9,208 nucleotides of DNA, from the NCBI GenBank assembly GCA_025966435.1, contig JAICRQ010000104.1, positions 1-9,208 on the forward strand. The letters are read 5' to 3'. Below the pieces are notes generated by a model, which worked only from the letters and a program-made list of their open reading frames with translations, was not told the origin of the DNA and did not search any database. Below, in pieces: positions 1-7,516 of the stretch (its first letter is position 1; each line of letters begins with the position of its first letter). Origin of the DNA: Anaerolineales bacterium (GTDB taxonomy: Bacteria; Chloroflexota; Anaerolineae; Anaerolineales; Villigracilaceae). The position numbers and the translations under genes are program-made.

Positions 1-1
1 C

Positions 2-487
2 CGAACGAGGAACAAATTTTCGCAATGGGCGGTTGTACCCAAAGCGGTCTCGGATGTCGACTCCGAGGAGGAGTTCTTCCTGGTCGATAGCGGCGACAGC
101 CCTATGAATTCGCTAACGACAGGGGGTCCTGAAACGCCATTCATGGATGGGCGGGATATCAGAAAAATCTCTATGCAAACAATCACCCTCGATACATTGT
201 GCAACCAGAGTAATCTGAAACCCGATCTTATGAAAATAGATGTTGAAGGTGCAGAATTATTGGTCCTGCATGGCGCTCGTAAACTCTTGGGTGAATCTTG
301 CCCTATTATTGTTCTAGCCGTGCATCCCTACTGGTTACCGAAGGGTCAATCAACACAACAAATCTTTGAGTACCTTACCGGGTATGGCTACACCGTATAC
401 GATTCGGAAGGATGCCAGACTATGTATTTGCAAAGCGGCGAATACCTTTGCCTGAACGCCAAGGCCGGGCACACCCTTGCAAAGTAA
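2..487 (+). CDS. FkbM-family SAM-dependent methyltransferase, 5'-truncated by window edge
   Basis: The frame is open from base 2 to a TAA at 485-487, giving the last 161 residues of a protein that begins outside the window. The diagnostic stretch is at 230-256, reading MKIDVEGAE and followed by a leucine-rich segment and HGARKLL. This is the classic FkbM-family core (K-I-D-x-E-G-x-E). Upstream it has the usual AVSDVDSEEEFF strand and a serine-containing loop (PMNSLT). The ATG at 104 lies inside this conserved region, so it is an internal methionine and not the start. FkbM proteins are class I O-methyltransferases that use S-adenosylmethionine. Many are encoded in polysaccharide or natural-product clusters and methylate sugar hydroxyls. 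Here the gene sits upstream of a Wzm/Wzt exporter, so glycan methylation is the likely role, but the acceptor is unknown. Its end overlaps the longest reading frame of the next gene. Confidence 0.88.
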   Translation, partial: RTRNKFSQWAVVPKAVSDVDSEEEFFLVDSGDSPMNSLTTGGPETPFMDGRDIRKISMQTITLDTLCNQSNLKPDLMKIDVEGAELLVLHGARKLLGESCPIIVLAVHPYWLPKGQSTQQIFEYLTGYGYTVYDSEGCQTMYLQSGEYLCLNAKAGHTLAK

Positions 488-1686
488 CACGTATCGATCC
501 AGAAACTGAGCGCGTATCCTTAAAATGGATCTCATTTTGCAACGATCAATTGGATAAATCAGAGTTGTCTTCAAACATTGCACCTACAATCGCCAAAACC
601 CCGACGATCAGCAAACGGGCAACCATATGGCTCAATATAGCATTGGCCATCATTAGCCCATTATTGCTCATTGGACTGCTCGAAGGTACTGCTTATGTTT
701 GGGAACGAGGGCAGGCGAACAGCCTTTACGCCTGGGAACTGGTCGCTTCACGGCGGATGGTTTGGGAAGAGCATCCCACACCTGGCGCTGGATATACTTT
801 GATCAAGCCCCACAGCCACTACGAATGGCAGGGGATCCAGGTGGATGTTAATTCCCACGGCTTGCGCGGTCCTGAAACAACTTATGAGAAGCCGCCTGGA
901 ACGTTTCGCATCCTAAATTTGGGTGATTCGATCGTTATGGGTTGGGGGGTTGGCGAGGAAGATACTTACGGCCGGCGACTGGAATCAAGGCTTAATGAAG
1001 AGAGCAGCGACGACCTGCGTTTCGAGGTGATTAATGCAGGTGTGCCTGGTTGGAACCTGGAAAATGCCTTAGCCTATCTACAGGTGGAAGGTCTAAAATA
1101 TAAGCCCGATCTGATTTTGCTTGGTGTAACCCTCACCAACGATATCTATGGCAAGAGTGCATTGCTAGCAGACAATAAGCCGGGCCTAATTAAGTGGCTC
1201 CGGTCCAATACCTATTTTTGGCCGTTTCTCACCGTTCAGCTTCGCTGGTTGGAGGCCCGGGCCGAGGGTCGAGAGCGGATTGATGTGATTGATCCACCAA
1301 CCAACCCGGATAGATATTTCCCTCCAAATTCAGGGGCCGAGCAGTGGAGGAGGTTCTGGAACCAGGTGTCAGCGATCGACCGACTGGCTGGAGAGAAGGA
1401 TATACCCGTCGTGCTGGTCATATTTCCGCTGGAGTACCAAGTGGTCGATGAGAGTTATCCGACTATTCCACAAGAATTACTTACCGCCAATGCGGCTGAA
1501 GCAGGTATCCCGGTGTTGGATTTGCTGCCCGCCTTCCAGCAGGCTTGCCGAGAGAAGCCGGGCGGCGCTTGCCATTTGGAAGACCGTTATTTATTTGCCG
1601 ACGTCTGGATGCACCCTTCAGCCTTTGGGCACAAATTGACAGCGGATGAACTAGATGCATTAGACGAGCTTAGCTCGCCTGATTGA
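412..1686 (+). CDS. Membrane-anchored SGNH/GDSL-family hydrolase (start uncertain)
   Basis: Numbering is from the ATG at 412 (424 residues). One hydrophobic segment at about residues 71-90 precedes a long soluble domain, which suggests a membrane anchor with the catalytic domain outside the cytoplasm. The SGNH blocks are clear: G-D-S with nucleophile Ser173 (codon 928-930), NAGVPG as block II, Asn243-Asp244 as block III, and Asp397/His401 in DVWMHPSAFGH as block V. Family members act as esterases, O-acetyltransferases or deacetylases, and several in polysaccharide loci change glycan O-acylation. The substrate here is unknown. The start is doubtful. The ATG overlaps the FkbM gene by 76 nt, has GGAAGG directly abutting it with no spacer, and its first 25 codons lie in the overlap. 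No in-frame ATG or GTG follows before the membrane segment. TTG at 550 or 565 would give a short cytoplasmic tail, but neither has a strong ribosome binding site. The stop is 26 nt before the next gene, consistent with one operon. Confidence 0.85.
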   Translation: MPDYVFAKRRIPLPERQGRAHPCKVTRIDPETERVSLKWISFCNDQLDKSELSSNIAPTIAKTPTISKRATIWLNIALAIISPLLLIGLLEGTAYVWERGQANSLYAWELVASRRMVWEEHPTPGAGYTLIKPHSHYEWQGIQVDVNSHGLRGPETTYEKPPGTFRILNLGDSIVMGWGVGEEDTYGRRLESRLNEESSDDLRFEVINAGVPGWNLENALAYLQVEGLKYKPDLILLGVTLTNDIYGKSALLADNKPGLIKWLRSNTYFWPFLTVQLRWLEARAEGRERIDVIDPPTNPDRYFPPNSGAEQWRRFWNQVSAIDRLAGEKDIPVVLVIFPLEYQVVDESYPTIPQELLTANAAEAGIPVLDLLPAFQQACREKPGGACHLEDRYLFADVWMHPSAFGHKLTADELDALDELSSPD

Positions 1687-1712
1687 GCCAATCCATATAC
1701 TGAGAGTTTGAG

Positions 1713-2777
1713 ATGTCAACCAACATAGATGCCGTCAATCAATACTGGGGTGCGTTTTTTAGTGAAGTCCATCGCAAAAACAAGGGAGTCGCCTGGTGGG
1801 AGGCGGGTCCAGAAATACAAAACTATAAGAACAGAAAGGTGTCCGGCAATCCTGATGTTAACTGGGTCCAGTACACCTTGAGCAAATATTTCAATGCCAG
1901 GTTGCCTCTTGCTCAGTGTCTTTCGCTCGGCTGTGGAGCGGGTGGCTTGGAGCGTGAACTGGCGAGCCGTGACGCGTTTCAACATTGTGATGCCTATGAT
2001 GTATCCGAAGGCGCCATACGATTAGCCAGGGAACGAGCTGACCAGTTAGGAATAAAAAACATCACCTACCACACTGTAAACATAAATGAATTGACCTTGC
2101 CACCCAATTCATACGATGCCGTTTGGGTATCACAGGCAATGCATCATTTCGAGGCATTAGAGCATATCAACCAGCAGATCAGGAGGGCCCTAAGACCCGC
2201 AGGACTCTTCATATTGCAGGATTACGTGGGACCAAAGAGATTCCAGTTTCCTTCGCGGCAAAAGGAAGTCGTGAATCTCTGCCTATCACTCTTGCCCGTA
2301 CAGTACCGCATGAGGATGAAACACGCAGTTGACCAAGAGATGCGGCGATCCAGGAAGGTGGGGAGTAAATTCGTCCAGAGGTTGATCGATAAGATTAGAG
2401 ACGGTGATCTTATTGGGGCCATTGAGCGGCGCCTTCAAATGTACAAATCACAAAAAGGTCATCAAGTATCTGAGAAGAAACTTGTCAATTTTCCAACGGC
2501 TCGTGACGTGATAGCTGCAGATCCGAGTGAGGCTGTCCGGTCTGACGAGATCATTGAGGTTCTTCAGCAGGATTTTGAAATTATCGAGAAGAAAGACTGG
2601 GGAGGTAACCTTCTTCAGTTTTTGCTAGCTGACATCGCAGGCAACTTCGTTGATGAAAAAAACGAACACGCACAAGCTTACCTAAGGATGTTGATCAACA
2701 TTGAAGAGACATTTCTGCAAAGTGGCGAGTTCGAGAGTGATTTTACTTACATCGTTGCGCGTCCGTTGGACGCGTAG
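1713..2777 (+). CDS. Class I SAM-dependent methyltransferase
   Basis: The 354-residue product has a Methyltransf_11/25-type Rossmann core near the N-terminus. Motif I is LSLGCGAGG at residues 70-78. The acidic residue ending strand 2 is Asp96 in AYDVSEGA. Motif IV lies in SYDAVWVSQAMHHF (133-146), and the post-core RALRPAGLFILQD strand is at 158-170. Together these bind S-adenosylmethionine, but they do not name the acceptor. Residues from about 175 onward (basic, helix-rich, then a C-terminal stretch with LLQFLLADIAGNF) are unlike a minimal methyltransferase and may be an acceptor-binding or lid domain. GAGAG at 1702-1706, 6 nt before the ATG, is a fair ribosome binding site. Downstream lie an acyl-CoA dehydrogenase-fold gene (64-nt gap) and a Wzm/Wzt exporter, so glycan or lipid tailoring is a reasonable guess. 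Its codons look more A/T-rich than those of the following gene. Confidence 0.85.
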   Translation: MSTNIDAVNQYWGAFFSEVHRKNKGVAWWEAGPEIQNYKNRKVSGNPDVNWVQYTLSKYFNARLPLAQCLSLGCGAGGLERELASRDAFQHCDAYDVSEGAIRLARERADQLGIKNITYHTVNINELTLPPNSYDAVWVSQAMHHFEALEHINQQIRRALRPAGLFILQDYVGPKRFQFPSRQKEVVNLCLSLLPVQYRMRMKHAVDQEMRRSRKVGSKFVQRLIDKIRDGDLIGAIERRLQMYKSQKGHQVSEKKLVNFPTARDVIAADPSEAVRSDEIIEVLQQDFEIIEKKDWGGNLLQFLLADIAGNFVDEKNEHAQAYLRMLINIEETFLQSGEFESDFTYIVARPLDA

Positions 2778-2841
2778 CCGACACGAAACCTTGCATTGGG
2801 CCGATTCAGAAATAAGGTAACACTTTAATAAGAGCAAATAC

Positions 2842-3987
2842 ATGGACTTTTCTTGGACAGAAGAACAACTCAATTTTAAGAAAGCGGTGATCGAGTTTGC
2901 CCAAAAAGAATTAAATACGGGATTGATCGATCGCGACCGTCTCGGTGAGCTAGCACGCGAGAGTTGGAAAAAGTGCGCGCGAATGGGCATTCTGGGGCTG
3001 GCCATCCCGGAGGAATACGGCGGGAGCGGCACCGACATCATGACCACGATGCTGGTCATGGAGGGTCTCGGCTATGGCTGCAGGGATAATGGGCTGATTT
3101 TTGCGATGAATGCCCAAATGTGGAGCGTCCAGCATCCCATTTTCACCTTTGGCACAGAAGATCAGAAGCAGAAGTACCTACCGGGGTTGTGCAGTGGGGA
3201 ATTGATTGGCGCCCACGGCATGTCCGAGCCGGATTCGGGCTCCGATGCCTACAGCCTGCGCACCCGGGCGGAACGGACTGACGAAGGGTATATCCTCAAC
3301 GGGACGAAAATGTTTGTGACCAACGCGCCCGTTGCCGATGTCGCTGTGATCTTTGCCACGGTGAACCCGGCCAAGAAAATGGGAGGCGTCACCGCCTTTC
3401 TGGTGGAAAAGGGGACACCAGGCTTTAAGGTCAGCCGGAACATCGAAAAGATGGGATTACGCACCTCGCCGATGGGTGAGTTGATTTTTGAGAACTGCGT
3501 CGTGCCGGTAGAAAGCCGGTTAGGGCCGGAAGGCGCTGGCTCTGCTATTTTTAACAGTTCGATGGAGTGGGAACGCAGCTGCATCCTGGGCAGCCATATC
3601 GGGGCGATGGAACGTCAGCTGGAAGAGTGCATCCGTTATGCGCGCGAGCGCACTCAGTTTGGGCAGAGGATCGGTAAATTTCAATCTGTTGCCAATCGCG
3701 TTGCTGACATGAAGGTCAGGCTGGAAACGGCTCGACTGCTCCTCTATAAAGTAGCCTGGCTCAAACAAATGGGAAAACCTGCAGTTATGGAAGCGGCATT
3801 GGCAAAGTTATACTTGAGCGAGAGTTTTGTACAGTCCAGCCTGGATGCGATCCGCACCTATGGCGGCTATGGCTATATGACGGAATTAGAGGTCGAGCGC
3901 GATCTGCGTGATGCTGTTGGTGGAACGCTCTACTCTGGCACATCCGACATCCAGCGTATGATCATTGCCCGCTGGCTAGGTTTGTAG
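2842..3987 (+). CDS. Acyl-CoA dehydrogenase-family flavoprotein, resembling PltE/RedW-type carrier-protein dehydrogenases
   Basis: This is a full-length (381-residue) ACAD-fold protein: N-terminal helical domain, central beta domain with the FAD-contacting SEPDSGSD (128-135) and MFVTNAPVAD segments, and C-terminal helical domain with RTQFGQ (270-275) and a final GTSDIQR. ACADs use FAD to form a 2,3 double bond in an acyl thioester. The usual catalytic glutamate in the C-terminal Y-E-G-T motif is absent. Here the motif is Y-S-G-T with Ser365. A glutamate is instead present at 244 in SMEWER, where isovaleryl- and long-chain acyl-CoA dehydrogenases carry their base. From memory of the family, the pairing of a SM-x-WER segment, MERQLE and FSGTSD is characteristic of L-prolyl-carrier-protein dehydrogenases such as PltE and RedW. 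The substrate may therefore be a carrier-protein-bound acyl or aminoacyl group rather than a fatty acyl-CoA. No carrier protein is visible in the window. AGAG at 2831-2834 is a weak ribosome binding site. The stop overlaps the next gene's Shine-Dalgarno sequence. Confidence 0.9.
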   Translation: MDFSWTEEQLNFKKAVIEFAQKELNTGLIDRDRLGELARESWKKCARMGILGLAIPEEYGGSGTDIMTTMLVMEGLGYGCRDNGLIFAMNAQMWSVQHPIFTFGTEDQKQKYLPGLCSGELIGAHGMSEPDSGSDAYSLRTRAERTDEGYILNGTKMFVTNAPVADVAVIFATVNPAKKMGGVTAFLVEKGTPGFKVSRNIEKMGLRTSPMGELIFENCVVPVESRLGPEGAGSAIFNSSMEWERSCILGSHIGAMERQLEECIRYARERTQFGQRIGKFQSVANRVADMKVRLETARLLLYKVAWLKQMGKPAVMEAALAKLYLSESFVQSSLDAIRTYGGYGYMTELEVERDLRDAVGGTLYSGTSDIQRMIIARWLGL

Positions 3988-3992
3988 GAAGG
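3986..3992 (+). promoter_or_regulatory. Strong Shine-Dalgarno (AGGAAGG) deciding the wzm start
   Basis: AGGAAGG begins within the TAG stop of the flavoprotein gene and lies 7 nt before the ATG at 4000. This supports ATG 4000 over the directly preceding in-frame TTG at 3997. The overlap of stop and ribosome binding site suggests translational coupling of the flavoprotein gene to the exporter. Confidence 0.7.
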
Positions 3993-3999
3993 TCTGTTG

Positions 4000-4890
4000 A
4001 TGGATGACATCAAACAACAACCTTTAGGAGTTCCTGAAATCTCAAAACCGGAAGTTGTACCGGCAGTTCCCCTGCTGAAAACCAGGAGGCAACCGTCCAA
4101 GGGATGGGACTGGCCTAAGTTCCGCGAGCTGTGGGAATACAGGGAACTGCTCTTTTTCTTCGCCTGGCGCGATATCAAGGTTCGTTACAGGCAGACGGTG
4201 ATGGGCGCGTTGTGGGCCATTATCCAGCCGCTTTTCACCATGGTGATTTTCAGCCTGGTTTTTGGCCGGTTGGCCAACATTCCTTCTGATGGTATGCCTT
4301 ATCCCATCTTTAGTTTTGCCGCATTGGTCCCCTGGACGTTCTTTGCCAACGCGCTCGCCCAAGCCTCAAATAGTCTGGTCGTCAACGCCAACATGGTCAA
4401 GAAAATCTATTTTCCGCGCTTGGCCTTACCCATCGCCACCGTTTTGTCAGGTGTCGTTGACTTTGTGCTGGCCTTCGTCGTTCTCTTGGTCATCATGTTC
4501 CTTTATGGTTTAATACCCACGGTCAACATCATATGGTTGCCACTTTTCGCACTGCTGGCTCTGGTCACATCCATCGGCGTGAGTTTATGGCTTGCAGCGA
4601 TGAACGTGCAATTCCGGGATGTGCGCTATACGATCCCATTTCTCACCCAAGCCTGGCTTTTTGTAACTCCGATTGCATATCCCAGCAGCTTGCTTCCAGA
4701 ACCCTGGCGGACCGTATATGGGCTGAATCCGATGGCTGGGGTGGTTGAGGGATTTCGATGGGCATTGCTGGGCACCGATACAGCGCCCGGAACAATGATT
4801 ATCGTTTCCGCACTGGTTGCAGTAACTCTGTTCGTGAGTGGAGCCTTTTATTTCCGCCGGATGGAACAGAGTTTTGCTGATGTACTGTAG
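4000..4890 (+). CDS. wzm: ABC-2 type polysaccharide exporter permease (Wzm/TagG/RfbA family)
   Basis: The 296-residue product has a cytoplasmic N-terminus of about 50 residues with a proline-rich tail. The family hallmark RDIKVRYRQTVMG follows at 57-69, leading into the first membrane segment (about 70-89). Further hydrophobic segments lie near 104-122, 143-170, 176-200, 222-237 and 266-285, matching the six-helix ABC2_membrane topology. Conserved landmarks include NANMVKKIYFPRLALP, FRDVRY, TPIAYP and GLNPMAG. Wzm-type permeases form a dimeric channel that moves a complete undecaprenyl-linked glycan (O-antigen, teichoic acid or similar) across the cytoplasmic membrane, driven by the Wzt ATPase encoded 9 nt downstream. 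The length is normal for the family. An in-frame TTG at 3997 would add one residue, but ATG 4000 has the better spacing. The related teichoic acid name TagG applies in Gram-positives and cannot be excluded, since no glycan assembly genes are visible here. Confidence 0.93.
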   Translation: MDDIKQQPLGVPEISKPEVVPAVPLLKTRRQPSKGWDWPKFRELWEYRELLFFFAWRDIKVRYRQTVMGALWAIIQPLFTMVIFSLVFGRLANIPSDGMPYPIFSFAALVPWTFFANALAQASNSLVVNANMVKKIYFPRLALPIATVLSGVVDFVLAFVVLLVIMFLYGLIPTVNIIWLPLFALLALVTSIGVSLWLAAMNVQFRDVRYTIPFLTQAWLFVTPIAYPSSLLPEPWRTVYGLNPMAGVVEGFRWALLGTDTAPGTMIIVSALVAVTLFVSGAFYFRRMEQSFADVL

Positions 4891-4899
4891 GTATCCCTG

Positions 4900-6162
4900 A
4901 TGAGTCATATTGCGATTGACGTTGAAGCCCTGGGCAAAACATTCCAGATTGGTGGGGCGCAGAAGAGTTACTACAGGCTGACCGATCAATTGGTGGATAT
5001 GATCACCGCGCCCTTTCGCCGGGCCGGAAGCCTAATTCGCGGGCAGGCTGGCGGCGCCACCGATCTGGACGAAACAATTTGGGCACTCAAGGAAGTTTCC
5101 TTTCAAATCAAACCGGGGGAGGTGGTTGGCATCATCGGTCGCAACGGGGCTGGCAAAAGCACATTGCTCAAGATTCTATCCGGCATCACCGACCCGACAA
5201 ATGGTTACGCGGATATTTACGGTCGGGTGGGCTCGCTGCTTGAAGTAGGCACAGGTTTCCACCCGGAACTGACCGGGCGTGAGAACATGTACTTGAATGG
5301 GGCTATCCTCGGTATGAAAAAGGCCGAAATTGAGGGGAAAATGGATGAGATTGTGGCCTTTGCTGAGATCGATAAATTTCTGGATACACCCGTCAAGCAT
5401 TACTCCAGTGGCATGTATGTGCGCCTGGCCTTTTCCGTGGCTGCGCACCTGGAGCCAGAGATTTTGCTGGTGGACGAGGTGTTGGCCGTGGGCGATATGG
5501 CCTTTCAAAGGAAATGCCTGGGCAAGATGGACGATGTGGCTCAGCAAGGACGCACGGTATTGTTCGTCAGCCATAACATGGGACTGTTACAGCAGCTGTG
5601 CGAACGCGGCATCTTTTTGCAGCACGGCACTGTTCACACAGACGGGACGATTACCGAAGCGGTGGATGCTTACCTGCAAACGCTTGAGCGGGCCAAATCA
5701 CAAGATCTCTCCAAACGGACGGACCGTAAAGGCGTGGGAGAGGCTCGGCTGGTGAACACAGAAGTGAACAATGGATCCTCACCGATTTTAAAAACGGGGC
5801 AGCCAGCCCAGTTTGTCTTCCGTGTCGACGCATCTGTCCCGGGGATCGCGTGCAATTTCTTCATCTACGATAGCATCGGCCAGCCCGTCACCAGCTTCTA
5901 CAGTCGAGCCCGCGGGCCGGAAGATACCTATGATCCCACAGGTGGCTTAAAGTTTGTCTGCGACCTTGATGAGCTATTGCTGTTGCCTGGTCGTTATCGG
6001 ATCGATGTGGCAATTGTCGGTGACAATAAACTTCAAGATTTTGTTGAGGCGGCCACCGTATTTGAAGTTGGAGATGGACAGGTCGGGGGTCGTCTGGCCC
6101 AACATGACGGAAAGTTCAGCGTCATGGTGAATCATCGCTGGACGCTGCCGACGAAGATCTAA
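4900..6162 (+). CDS. wzt: Polysaccharide exporter ATP-binding protein with C-terminal Wzt_C-like domain
   Basis: The 420-residue product is an ABC ATPase with a C-terminal extension. The N-terminal 60 residues hold the spacer typical of Wzt/TagH proteins before WALKEVSFQI. Walker A is GRNGAGKST at 80-88. The signature is YSSGM at 168-172, the usual Wzt variant of LSGGQ. Walker B is ILLVDE at 188-193 and the H-loop histidine is His225. After a linker, residues from about 270 form a beta-rich domain, with conserved-looking TGQPAQFVFRVDA, a YDSIGQPV strand and LLPGRYRIDVAI. This order fits Wzt_C, the domain that in E. coli O8/O9a-type systems recognises the modified non-reducing end of the glycan and thereby gates export. 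It is long for a bare TagH or KpsT ATPase, which supports Wzt. It pairs with the permease 9 nt upstream. AGG at 4889-4891 is a modest ribosome binding site 8 nt before the ATG. Confidence 0.93.
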   Translation: MSHIAIDVEALGKTFQIGGAQKSYYRLTDQLVDMITAPFRRAGSLIRGQAGGATDLDETIWALKEVSFQIKPGEVVGIIGRNGAGKSTLLKILSGITDPTNGYADIYGRVGSLLEVGTGFHPELTGRENMYLNGAILGMKKAEIEGKMDEIVAFAEIDKFLDTPVKHYSSGMYVRLAFSVAAHLEPEILLVDEVLAVGDMAFQRKCLGKMDDVAQQGRTVLFVSHNMGLLQQLCERGIFLQHGTVHTDGTITEAVDAYLQTLERAKSQDLSKRTDRKGVGEARLVNTEVNNGSSPILKTGQPAQFVFRVDASVPGIACNFFIYDSIGQPVTSFYSRARGPEDTYDPTGGLKFVCDLDELLLLPGRYRIDVAIVGDNKLQDFVEAATVFEVGDGQVGGRLAQHDGKFSVMVNHRWTLPTKI

Positions 6163-6181
6163 AGCAATAGGACCAGATTTG

Positions 6182-7486
6182 ATGGATAAATCAACTGTAA
6201 AACGCAAAGAGTCAATCTCTCTGGGCATCCTTTTGATCGTCGCGGGTATTTTGTTAAAGCGAGTTATTGAGCTGACGCTGGTCTCCGATATGCAGATCGA
6301 GTCAACCACCTATCTTGCTTTGATTTATGCATTTCAGGTCCTGGCAATTGTTGCTGGATTATTCCTGCTGATCAAGCAACCCTCTATTGCTTTTCTGAGA
6401 AAAACGGAGTTCCTTCTTTCGGTCTTCAGCATTCTTTTCACATTTCTCTTGCTGGAGATCGGAGCAAGGTTGTGGCTGAACCACGTGGCTACGCCAGAGC
6501 AATACGATCGCTACGTTTTATTTACGAGCATAGATCCAAAGGAATTCGCTTGGACTCCCCATCCATATCTGGTTTATTCTCCTACCCCCAATTATAAAAA
6601 GGGACAAACATCTCACAATGCGTTAGGCTATCGCAATGATGAATTTCCGTTGGAAAAACCAAGGAATGTGTTTCGGATTGTCGCGTTAGGGGGTTCTTCG
6701 ACCTACGATGTGAGCATCGAAGATAATCAAAAGATTTTCACGGCCCAGCTAGAAAAGTTACTGAAAGAACAATATGGTTACCAGAATGTAGAAGTCATTA
6801 ACGCTGGTGTCCCTGGCTATAATTCATGGGAAATATTAGTCAATCTCGAATTTCGGGTGCTTGATCTTGATCCAGACCTGGTCATTATCTATGAAGGAAC
6901 GAACGATGTTCATGCGAGAATGGTCGAACCTTCCTCGTATCGAGGGGACAATGCTGGGAGGCGCCAACCATGGCACGTTCCATCAGTTCCCGTGTGGGAA
7001 CATAGTACATTTTTGAGAATCGTGAGCAGGATGCTGAACTTTACCCGCCAGGTTTCTGTTGACGATTTCACCAGCTCGCCAACATTCTTAAGTTGGCCCT
7101 ATGAATATCGTCTCAGCGAGAGAGACATATCCACCTCGGAAATACTAGAGAAGAATCCTCCTGTCTACTTCCAGAGAAATTTGGAGAATATGATTGCGAT
7201 CGCAAAAGAACACGGCATTGAGGTTCTATTTTCAACGTGGGCATACTCTCCGTATCTTAATGATTACGCCTCCAAGGGTGATTACCAGAAAGGTTTCCAG
7301 GAGAATAATGAGGTGGTCAAAGAGGTGGCGAATAGAAATCACATACCCCTGTTTGATTTTGCTGCCGTCATGCCGCAAGATGCGAAGTATTGGGCCGATG
7401 GGCGTCATGTCAATGAGGTGGGTGCTCTGGAAAAGGCTACTCTTTTTGCTGAATTTATTGATACCCAGGGATTGATTAAGAAATAG
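6182..7486 (+). CDS. SGNH/GDSL-family hydrolase with N-terminal membrane segments
   Basis: Numbering is from ATG 6182 (434 residues). An in-frame TTG at 6179 would add one residue. AGGA at 6169-6172 serves either start. Three hydrophobic stretches lie near residues 13-29, 43-64 and 77-93, separated by short charged loops, so the catalytic domain from about residue 100 probably lies outside the cytoplasm. The SGNH blocks are G-G-S-S-T with likely nucleophile Ser172, EVINAGVPGYN as block II, Asn241-Asp242 in EGTNDVHAR as block III, and Asp406/His409 in DGRHVN as block V. The exact block II string EVINAGVPG also occurs in the SGNH protein at 412-1686, so the two are homologous, although their membrane anchors and catalytic block I differ. 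Likely chemistry is ester hydrolysis or acyl transfer on a surface glycan. The substrate is unknown. It follows wzt by 19 nt and probably belongs to the same transcript. The codons are noticeably A/T-rich compared with wzt and the following gene. Confidence 0.87.
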   Translation: MDKSTVKRKESISLGILLIVAGILLKRVIELTLVSDMQIESTTYLALIYAFQVLAIVAGLFLLIKQPSIAFLRKTEFLLSVFSILFTFLLLEIGARLWLNHVATPEQYDRYVLFTSIDPKEFAWTPHPYLVYSPTPNYKKGQTSHNALGYRNDEFPLEKPRNVFRIVALGGSSTYDVSIEDNQKIFTAQLEKLLKEQYGYQNVEVINAGVPGYNSWEILVNLEFRVLDLDPDLVIIYEGTNDVHARMVEPSSYRGDNAGRRQPWHVPSVPVWEHSTFLRIVSRMLNFTRQVSVDDFTSSPTFLSWPYEYRLSERDISTSEILEKNPPVYFQRNLENMIAIAKEHGIEVLFSTWAYSPYLNDYASKGDYQKGFQENNEVVKEVANRNHIPLFDFAAVMPQDAKYWADGRHVNEVGALEKATLFAEFIDTQGLIKK

Positions 7487-7492
7487 TTGACA
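7487..7492 (+). promoter_or_regulatory. Possible -35 element (TTGACA) upstream of the beta-propeller gene
   Basis: A perfect TTGACA directly follows the stop codon of the second SGNH gene. No good -10 hexamer lies at 16-18 nt. AATAAG at 7507-7512 is the nearest A/T-rich candidate, at a short 14-nt spacing. The promoter is therefore suggestive only. Confidence 0.25.
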
Positions 7493-7516
7493 CTTTCAGT
7501 TGGACAAATAAGAACG

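Noticed and set aside
104..106. ATG at 104 as the start of the FkbM gene
   Set aside because: The frame is open to the window edge, and the residues upstream of 104 match the expected FkbM core, so the true start is outside the window.
1289..1639. 116-codon + strand frame inside the first SGNH gene
   Set aside because: The overlapping frame encodes SGNH block V and the rest of a recognisable domain, while this one encodes Arg/Ser-rich noise.
2824..2829. TTTAAT as a -10 element before the flavoprotein gene
   Set aside because: It matches the -10 consensus at five of six bases, but no -35 lies at a proper spacing and it is only 12 nt from the start codon. The gene is more likely read from the upstream operon promoter.
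4585..4989. 134-codon open frame on the - strand across the wzm/wzt junction
   Set aside because: It is antisense to two well-supported genes and has no domain-like sequence.
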